Below, in pieces: positions 15,444 to 20,255 of a DNA stretch of 20,255 bases (positions are counted from its first letter, which is position 1; every line of letters begins with the position of its first letter). The notes under the pieces were generated by a model, which saw nothing but the letters and a program-made list of their open reading frames with translations, did not search any database and was not told where the DNA came from. Where the stretch lies: contig CBFHRN010000037.1 in assembly GCA_965658275.1 (NCBI GenBank), forward strand, positions 1 through 20,255. The letters are read 5' to 3'. The position numbers were made by a program, and so were the translations under genes. Source of the DNA: Croceimicrobium sp965658275. GTDB lineage: Bacteria > Bacteroidota > Bacteroidia > Flavobacteriales > Schleiferiaceae.

Positions 15444-15833
15444 ATGAGTGATCACGGAAAAAATGTTCAGGAGGAAATCCATTCTAAGGTTTTGAGAGCA
15501 GGACGAAGAACTTACTTCTTCGATGTGAGGGCAACCAAGGCCGATGACTATTACCTAACCATTACCGAAAGTAAAAAGCATACCGCCGACAACGGGAATG
15601 TATTTTACAAAAAACACAAGATTTACCTGTACAAGGAAGACTTTGAAGCTTTCCAAGAAATGCTATCTGAAGCTACCGATTACATTCTTGAGAAGCGCGG
15701 AGAGGAAGTAATATCAGACAGACATGAACCTGACTACCACAAAAAACACAATGGGATTGTGGATTTAAATGACGATGTCGAGCAAGAGGAGCCAACAAAG
15801 GAATTTACCGACGTAAGCTTCGATGACATTTAA
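15444..15833 (+). CDS. DUF3276 PUR-alpha-like nucleic-acid-binding protein
   Basis: A small cytoplasmic protein of 129 aa. Residues about 10-85 form a single PUR-type repeat (beta strands RAGRRTYFFDVRATK and YYLTITESKK, then KKHKIYLYKEDFEAFQEMLSEATDYI), the layout of the DUF3276 family related to eukaryotic Pur-alpha and Borrelia BpuR, which bind single-stranded DNA or RNA. The C-terminal 35 residues are very acidic (DLNDDVEQEEP to the final DDI) and probably disordered. Two ATGs lie close together (15439 is out of frame; 15444 is used). It appears to be monocistronic, with its own -7 element and a strong bidirectional terminator 24 nt after the stop. A role in RNA or DNA binding follows from the family and is not shown here. 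Confidence 0.85.
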   Translation: MSDHGKNVQEEIHSKVLRAGRRTYFFDVRATKADDYYLTITESKKHTADNGNVFYKKHKIYLYKEDFEAFQEMLSEATDYILEKRGEEVISDRHEPDYHKKHNGIVDLNDDVEQEEPTKEFTDVSFDDI

Positions 15834-15856
15834 GTCTTCCTCAAAAATGATTTAAC

Positions 15857-15888
15857 AAAAAGGGCGGTTTTTTTTAAGCGCCCTTTTT
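15857..15888. terminator. Bidirectional intrinsic terminator
   Basis: A 10-bp stem (AAAAAGGGCG at 15857-15866 with CGCCCTTTTT at 15879-15888) closes a 12-nt loop rich in T. T-runs occur on both strands, and it lies between the convergent DUF3276 and FMN reductase genes (24 nt and 6 nt away), so it can end both transcripts. Confidence 0.85.
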
Positions 15889-15894
15889 TTATGC

Positions 15895-16416
15895 CTAGTA
15901 GTTTAAAAATTCATCTCTTTGATTTCGAAGGACATTCAAAGTTTCTTGATCCTGAAGTTCACCGTCTTCATTCAGTAAACCTTCGATTTTTGATATAGGA
16001 ACTTTCAAGGAAAACACTTCCATACGCAAGTGATGTAAAACGTGGGTTAAATGATCCATTCCTCTTAAGTTACCTGCTCTCCCCGAAGCCACACCAACGA
16101 GGGCCACTTTTTTCCCTTTCCAAATTGCAGGTTTAATACCATCGAAAAAAGCTTTTAATACGCCTGGATAACTACCATTATACTCCGGGGAAATTATTAC
16201 CAGCCTTTCGGCGGGTACTATTTTATCTTCAATCAGCTGATCCGTGGTAGCCGTTCGACGCCCAAAACTATCTACAAACAGGAAGTCCCTTGGAAGTTCA
16301 GCCATCTCTAATAGCCTCACCTCTTCCCCCACCTCCTGGAGTAATTCAACATACTTTTCGACTACCTTAAAAGTGACATTTTTAGGCCTATGAGTCGCAC
16401 AAACTACAGTTATCAT
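15895..16416 (-). CDS. NADPH-dependent FMN reductase family protein
   Basis: A 173-aa flavodoxin-fold protein. The conserved IISPEYNGSYPGVLKAFFDGI segment (from about residue 74) is the flavin-binding signature of the NADPH-dependent FMN reductase family (azoreductase, chromate reductase, ArsH relatives). The usual N-terminal phosphate loop GSxRxxS is replaced by ATHRPKNVTF, so FMN contacts there may differ. It probably transfers electrons from NAD(P)H through FMN to quinones or other acceptors; the true substrate is unknown. It is transcribed divergently from parA and ends at a shared terminator with the DUF3276 gene. Confidence 0.85.
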   Translation of the reverse strand: MITVVCATHRPKNVTFKVVEKYVELLQEVGEEVRLLEMAELPRDFLFVDSFGRRTATTDQLIEDKIVPAERLVIISPEYNGSYPGVLKAFFDGIKPAIWKGKKVALVGVASGRAGNLRGMDHLTHVLHHLRMEVFSLKVPISKIEGLLNEDGELQDQETLNVLRNQRDEFLNY

Positions 16417-16516
16417 TATATCATTTTATTGTTGGTAAAAACTGGTTTATTTCCCTTCGCAAAGATTAGAGATTTGTATTTTAGGCATCCTTTCAAGCAA
16501 AGGGGGAATATCCAGC

Positions 16517-16539
16517 TAAAGCTTCATTTTGAAGCTTTA
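16517..16539. repeat. Perfect 10-bp inverted repeat upstream of parAB
   Basis: TAAAGCTTCA (16517-16526), three T residues, then its exact reverse complement TGAAGCTTTA (16530-16539). It ends 53 nt before the parA start. It is not followed by a T-run, so it is not an obvious terminator. It could be an operator for autoregulation or a stem-loop in the parA leader. The rest of the 176-bp gap (16417-16592) shows only a weak -7-like TATTTTAG at 16477-16484. Confidence 0.6.
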
Positions 16540-16592
16540 AACTTAGCTAGACAACACGGAAAAGAGGAAAAAGATTTTCAAAAAGACTGAAC

Positions 16593-17375
16593 ATGGGAAA
16601 AATTGTTGCCGTTGCCAATCAGAAAGGAGGAGTAGGGAAAACAACCACCGCGGTTAACCTTTCGGCAAGCTTGGGGGTTTTAGAACGTAAAATCTTGGTG
16701 ATTGACGCTGATCCACAAGCCAATACTACTTCTGCCCTAGGCTTCGATCCAGAGGAGGTTAAAATTGGTAGCTATCAAGTTTTAGAGCATGAAGCGAGTG
16801 CCGAAGATGCCATTGTTAAAACCAATAATCCTAATCTTGATTTGATTCCGGCTCAAATAGATTTAGTTGCGGTCGAAATCGAATTGGTAGACAAAGAGCG
16901 CCGCGAACATATGCTTAAGACTTCGTTGGAATCCATCAAGGATAAGTATGACTATATCTTAATCGACTGTGCACCTAGCCTGGGCTTAATAACTCTTAAC
17001 GCTTTAACCGCTGCTGATTCTGTTATTATTCCAATCCAATGCGAATACTTTGCCCTTGAAGGATTAGGTAAACTCCTTAATACCATTAAAAGCGTTCAAA
17101 ATATCCATAATCCCGACTTAGATATCGAAGGCTTATTACTCACCATGTACGATTCTCGACTGCGATTAAGCAATCAAGTAGTTGAAGAAGTGCGTACTCA
17201 TTTTAATAAAATGGTCTTCAATACCATTATTCAGCGAAATGTACGTTTAAGTGAGGCTCCGAGTTACGGAGAAACAATTATCATGTATGACGCATCCAGC
17301 AACGGTGCTGAGAATTATTTAAATTTGGCTCGCGAATTTTTGGAAAAGAACGAGGAAATAAAGGCAGAAGCCTAA
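16593..17375 (+). CDS. parA: Chromosome-partitioning ATPase ParA (Soj)
   Basis: A 260-aa deviant Walker ATPase. NQKGGVGKTTTAVNLSASLG carries the deviant P-loop (KGGVGKTT, about residues 11-18), then VIDADPQANTT and LIDCAPSLGLITLNAL, and the C-terminal RNVRLSEAPSYGE that is typical of chromosomal Soj proteins. It binds DNA non-specifically when ATP-bound and, with ParB, moves the origin region. The N-terminus begins directly at the first strand, without the HTH of plasmid type Ia ParA. parB follows after 24 nt. A perfect inverted repeat in the leader may be a regulatory site. Confidence 0.96.
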   Translation: MGKIVAVANQKGGVGKTTTAVNLSASLGVLERKILVIDADPQANTTSALGFDPEEVKIGSYQVLEHEASAEDAIVKTNNPNLDLIPAQIDLVAVEIELVDKERREHMLKTSLESIKDKYDYILIDCAPSLGLITLNALTAADSVIIPIQCEYFALEGLGKLLNTIKSVQNIHNPDLDIEGLLLTMYDSRLRLSNQVVEEVRTHFNKMVFNTIIQRNVRLSEAPSYGETIIMYDASSNGAENYLNLAREFLEKNEEIKAEA

Positions 17376-17399
17376 GCTTTACCTCTTGAAATTAATTGA

Positions 17400-18287
17400 A
17401 TGGCAGCACCTAAACGAAAAGCGATGGGAAAAGGCCTTGCGGCTCTTCTTAAAGACAATGCAGACATTAGCTCTGCCCAAGAAAAAGATGCTGATAAGAT
17501 TTTAGGGTCTATCGCTGAAATTCCGATAGCGCAAATTAAAGCTAATCCTGAGCAACCTCGAACGATTTTTGACAAGGACGCGCTTAATGAGCTAGCCAGC
17601 TCTATCAAGGAATTAGGCATTGTACAGCCCATTACTGTCCGTCGTACGGAGGATAAGCTCTTCCAGATCATAAGTGGGGAGCGCCGTTTCAGAGCCTCTC
17701 AAATAGCTGGTTTAGAAGCGATACCGGCGTACATACGTTTAGCCGATGATCAAACCGTGCTAGAAATGGCATTGGTTGAAAACATTCAACGGGAGGAGTT
17801 AGATCCGATTGAAATCGCCCTTACTTATCAGCGCCTTATCGAAGAGTGTGATTTAACACAAGAGGCCATGTCTGATCGCGTGGGCAAAAAGCGTTCTACC
17901 ATTACCAATTACCTGCGTTTACTAAAACTACAGCCTTTAGTGCAGGCAGGACTGCGCGATAAAATGATTAGCATGGGTCATGCTCGCGCCCTTATAAACA
18001 TTGAGGATGACGAGCTTCAAGTGGATTTGTACGAACAGATTATCAAAAAGGCTTTGAGCGTTCGGCAAGTGGAGGAAGCGGCACGCAAATTAAAGACTGG
18101 CACTCCTAAAAAGACAAGTGCAAGCTCCGACTTACCGGCAGCCTATCAAAAGGCGGCTGAAGAATTGGAAAGTCGATTCCCTTCAGGTATTAGCCTAAGC
18201 CGAAGTAAGCGAGGCAAAGGAAAGATTAGCATCAATTTTAAAAACGATGAGGAATTCCAGAAGATTGTGGAATCCTTAAAATCCTAA
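17400..18287 (+). CDS. parB: Chromosome-partitioning protein ParB (Spo0J)
   Basis: A 295-aa CTP-dependent DNA clamp. The basic N-terminus (KRKAMGKGLAALL) matches the segment that stimulates ParA ATPase. The ParB/Srx domain includes IKANPEQPR, GERRFRAS (93-100) and ENIQRE (127-132), followed by a helix-turn-helix (about 152-172, LTQEAMSDRVGKKRSTITNYLRLL) that reads parS, and a C-terminal dimerisation region. The length is usual. I saw no parS-like palindrome (a GTTnCACGTGAAAC-type core) in the window, so its loading sites are elsewhere or diverged. It is cotranscribed with parA and the DUF5683 gene. Confidence 0.96.
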   Translation: MAAPKRKAMGKGLAALLKDNADISSAQEKDADKILGSIAEIPIAQIKANPEQPRTIFDKDALNELASSIKELGIVQPITVRRTEDKLFQIISGERRFRASQIAGLEAIPAYIRLADDQTVLEMALVENIQREELDPIEIALTYQRLIEECDLTQEAMSDRVGKKRSTITNYLRLLKLQPLVQAGLRDKMISMGHARALINIEDDELQVDLYEQIIKKALSVRQVEEAARKLKTGTPKKTSASSDLPAAYQKAAEELESRFPSGISLSRSKRGKGKISINFKNDEEFQKIVESLKS

Positions 18288-18300
18288 GGTCATCGGCCGC

Positions 18301-18855
18301 ATTACATTATATATTATCCTCCTTTGCATTGGTTTCTCTTTGCAAGCCCAACAAGCAGATAGCCTTAGTATAGAAGCTAAAAGCGAAACAGTTGTGGATA
18401 CGGGCCACTCTGTATCTAGAGCAACCTGGCTGTCTACAGCCCTTCCAGGCGCAGGGCAGATTTACAATAAAAAGTATTGGAAGCTCCCAATTGTGTACGG
18501 TGGCATTGGCACTTGCATTTACTTTGCTGTGGAAAACCAACGTCTTTACCGTCAATACCTAGACGCATTTTTAATAAGAGTCGACGGAGACTCCACCACC
18601 ACCGATCAATTTGTAAACTTCTACAATGAGCGGCAGCTTATTGAGCTTCAAAACATTTACCGGGATTGGCGTGATCTCTCCCTTATTATTGGAGGCTTAG
18701 TTTGGGCTTTGAATATAATTGACGCACACGTAGATGCGCATTTATACTATTACAATGTAGACGAAGATCTTAGCCTAAGAGTAGAACCCGACCTTTTTTA
18801 TGTAAATCAATTTCCTGCGGTAGGCTTCCGCTTAGAATTAAAATTTTCGCCATGA
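18301..18855 (+). CDS. DUF5683 domain protein with signal peptide; start codon unclear
   Basis: A DUF5683-family protein of about 185 aa. After an N-terminal hydrophobic stretch ending LQAQQADS, which looks like a signal peptide, it has the family's ALPGAGQIYNKKYWKLPIVYGG segment, a membrane-spanning VYGGIGTCIYFAV region, an acidic or Asn-rich loop, a second hydrophobic segment (LIIGGLVWALNIIDAHVDAHL) and a terminal beta stretch. The family is common in Bacteroidota, with unknown function. The frame opens after a stop at 18277-18279 and contains no ATG or GTG before the domain; the only canonical alternative is TTG at 18340, which would remove the whole signal peptide. I give 18301 (ATT) as a provisional start. 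It lies 13 nt after parB and overlaps dapB by 4 bp. Confidence 0.7.
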   Translation: MTLYIILLCIGFSLQAQQADSLSIEAKSETVVDTGHSVSRATWLSTALPGAGQIYNKKYWKLPIVYGGIGTCIYFAVENQRLYRQYLDAFLIRVDGDSTTTDQFVNFYNERQLIELQNIYRDWRDLSLIIGGLVWALNIIDAHVDAHLYYYNVDEDLSLRVEPDLFYVNQFPAVGFRLELKFSP

Positions 18856-19562
18856 AAGTAGCCTTGATAGGATATGGAAAAATGGGTCAGATAATTGAAG
18901 CCATTTTGGTGGAAAGAGGTCATGAGATAGTTGCCAAATTCGGTAAAGAAGGAATTGACAGGAAAGAACTGAAAAAGGCAGAAGTAGCTATTGAGTTCAG
19001 TGTTCCTGAAGCAGCTTTTTCAAATTTAAAAACATGCTTTGAAAATAAGGTACCTGTAGTAACCGGCACAACGGGATGGCTCGATCGCTTTGAGGAGGCC
19101 AAAGGCCTTTGTGAAAATCATCAATCAGCCTTTTTATATGCTTCAAATTTTAGTTTAGGTGTTAATATATTTTTTGCTGTTAATCAACATCTTGCGAAAT
19201 TGATATCCGACTATAATTATCATTTAAGTATAGAGGAAATTCATCACATCCATAAAAAGGATGCTCCCTCGGGTACCGCGATTAGTTTAGCAGAGCAAAT
19301 AATAGCCAATAACTCAAATTACAACAGCTGGGTCTTAAGTCCCGACAACAAGGAGAAGTCCATAAGCATTGAAGCCAAGCGGCAGGATGAAGTTCCTGGA
19401 ACCCATATTATTCATTACGAAAACGAAATTGATTCAATCGAAATAAGTCACGCTGCTAAAAACCGGAAAGGATTTGCCCTTGGGGCTGTTTTAGCAGCAG
19501 AATACCTAAAAGGTAAAGTAGGCGTTTTCGATATGTCCGACGTATTAAATCTCAAACCATGA
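18852..19562 (+). CDS. dapB: 4-hydroxy-tetrahydrodipicolinate reductase
   Basis: A 236-aa enzyme of the diaminopimelate/lysine pathway, reducing 4-hydroxy-tetrahydrodipicolinate to tetrahydrodipicolinate with NAD(P)H; the product feeds peptidoglycan. The Rossmann motif GYGKMG is at 7-12, EFSVPEA and VTGTTGW follow, and the catalytic region EEIHHIHKKDAPSGTA (128-143) includes the active-site His pair and the Lys. The length is at the short end of the family, as usual in Bacteroidota. Both ends overlap neighbours by 4 bp (ATGA) with DUF5683 and lepB, so translation is coupled along the operon. Confidence 0.96.
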   Translation: MKVALIGYGKMGQIIEAILVERGHEIVAKFGKEGIDRKELKKAEVAIEFSVPEAAFSNLKTCFENKVPVVTGTTGWLDRFEEAKGLCENHQSAFLYASNFSLGVNIFFAVNQHLAKLISDYNYHLSIEEIHHIHKKDAPSGTAISLAEQIIANNSNYNSWVLSPDNKEKSISIEAKRQDEVPGTHIIHYENEIDSIEISHAAKNRKGFALGAVLAAEYLKGKVGVFDMSDVLNLKP

Positions 19563-20255
19563 GTGCAATAGAAACATTGATCTTCCTCACCCTTCTCCAT
19601 GTATATTACGGCCTTTTAGCCCTTAAATTCATTACCGGAGCTGGCCATAAAAACTGGGAAGCACTAATTCCTTTTTACAACATCTATATCATGACCAAGG
19701 TGATCCAAAGACCTTGGTGGTGGACTATTCTAACTATCCTTCCCGTAGTAGGAAATGTCATGATTGTGGTGATCTTCTTCGAGTTAATGCATATGTATCG
19801 CATTGCTAATGTGAAGAACACTATTTTGGGTGTGGTTACCTTTGGCCTCTATTTCGGGTACCTAGCTTATACAAGTGATCTAAAATACCAAGAAAGGGAT
19901 CTTAAAATCATTCGGAAATACATCAGCGAAGGCTTTGCTTCTATTGTTTTTGCCATTGTTGCAGCCACATTAATACGCGCCTATACCTTCGAGGCATTTA
20001 CAATTCCCACTCCTTCGATGGAAAAATCGATGATGGTGGGTGACTTCTTGTTTGTAAGCAAACTTCAATACGGCAGTCGATTACCGATGACTCCTTTTTC
20101 GTTTCCACTAATGCACAATAGAGTGCCTTTTACCGAAATAAAAACATTTACAGATATAGTTCAATTCAAATACGCTAGATTACCTAAAATCAGCGATGTA
20201 AAGCGAAATGACCCTGTGGTTTTCAACTACCCCATGGAAGACTATTTTCCGGTTG
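19559..20255 (+). CDS. lepB: Signal peptidase I, partial (5' end)
   Basis: The first 232 codons of a type I signal peptidase; the gene continues beyond the window. The N-terminal 105 residues form three or four hydrophobic segments with a PFYNIYIM stretch and a WWW cluster, matching the DUF5684-like membrane domain found in front of many Bacteroidota LepB proteins. A further helix (about 122-145) leads into the catalytic box IPTPSMEKSMMVGDFLFVSK, in which S153 is the nucleophile. The catalytic Lys lies downstream of the cut. It cleaves signal peptides on the outer face of the inner membrane. The ATG overlaps the dapB stop by 4 bp. Confidence 0.93.
   Translation, partial: MSAIETLIFLTLLHVYYGLLALKFITGAGHKNWEALIPFYNIYIMTKVIQRPWWWTILTILPVVGNVMIVVIFFELMHMYRIANVKNTILGVVTFGLYFGYLAYTSDLKYQERDLKIIRKYISEGFASIVFAIVAATLIRAYTFEAFTIPTPSMEKSMMVGDFLFVSKLQYGSRLPMTPFSFPLMHNRVPFTEIKTFTDIVQFKYARLPKISDVKRNDPVVFNYPMEDYFPV

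Noticed and set aside
16390..16590. A 66-codon frame upstream of parA
   Set aside because: It starts inside the FMN reductase gene on the opposite strand, spans the divergent promoter region and the inverted repeat, and shows no domain.
16417..18300. A parS site near parAB
   Set aside because: I looked for a CACGTG-centred palindrome and saw none here or elsewhere in the window; the repeat at 16517-16539 does not resemble parS.
1..20255. Mobile element, phage, CRISPR, tRNA or defence system
   Set aside because: No transposase, integrase, repeat-spacer array, tRNA-like cloverleaf or recognisable defence protein was seen; gene content and order are those of a core chromosome region.

Overview
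The window looks like a housekeeping stretch of a Bacteroidota chromosome, most likely Flavobacteriales (a Cryomorphaceae/Schleiferiaceae-like lineage is an inference). The evidence is the set of families typical of that phylum (DUF4199, DUF1573, DUF3276/PUR-alpha-like, DUF5683, long NusB, YbbR), Bacteroidota-type -7 promoter elements (TAnnTTTG) in several gaps, few Shine-Dalgarno sequences, and moderately AT-rich DNA. No transposase, phage gene, tRNA, rRNA or CRISPR array was seen.

Layout. (1) 1-4075: envelope glycosylation. A GT-C type membrane glycosyltransferase reads rightward and converges, with a 10-bp overlap, on a leftward operon of DUF4199 membrane protein, DPM1/GtrB-like GT2 and a second membrane-anchored GT2. 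(2) 4076-4756: a divergent promoter region, the small SRP RNA gene (ffs) with its own terminator, and the remnant of a two-component sensor kinase that has lost its middle. (3) 4757-7474: transaldolase, a YciO/Sua5-family protein coupled to it by a 1-nt overlap, and a second polytopic GT-C-like protein. (4) 13488 down to 7459, all leftward: Leu/Phe/Val dehydrogenase, nusB, DUF1573 lipoprotein, yajC, a terminator hairpin, YbbR protein, coaE, and bifunctional nnr. (5) 13596-15833, rightward: MsbA/MdlA-like ABC exporter and a DUF3276 nucleic-acid-binding protein, ending at a bidirectional terminator shared with a leftward NADPH-dependent FMN reductase. (6) 16593-20255, rightward: parA, parB, DUF5683 protein, dapB and lepB (cut by the window end), tightly packed with 4-bp overlaps from DUF5683 onward.

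The genes work in general cell maintenance: protein export (SRP RNA, YajC, LepB), chromosome partition (ParAB), cofactor supply and repair (CoaE, Nnr), amino-acid metabolism (LeuDH, DapB), sugar phosphate metabolism (transaldolase), and surface glycan or glycolipid synthesis.

I did not find a convincing previously undescribed system. The most notable points are the internally deleted sensor kinase beside ffs, a DUF5683 gene whose signal peptide lies upstream of any canonical start codon, a terminator hairpin abutting the ybbR start codon, an ABC exporter with Asp in place of the catalytic Glu, and a perfect inverted repeat in front of parAB.
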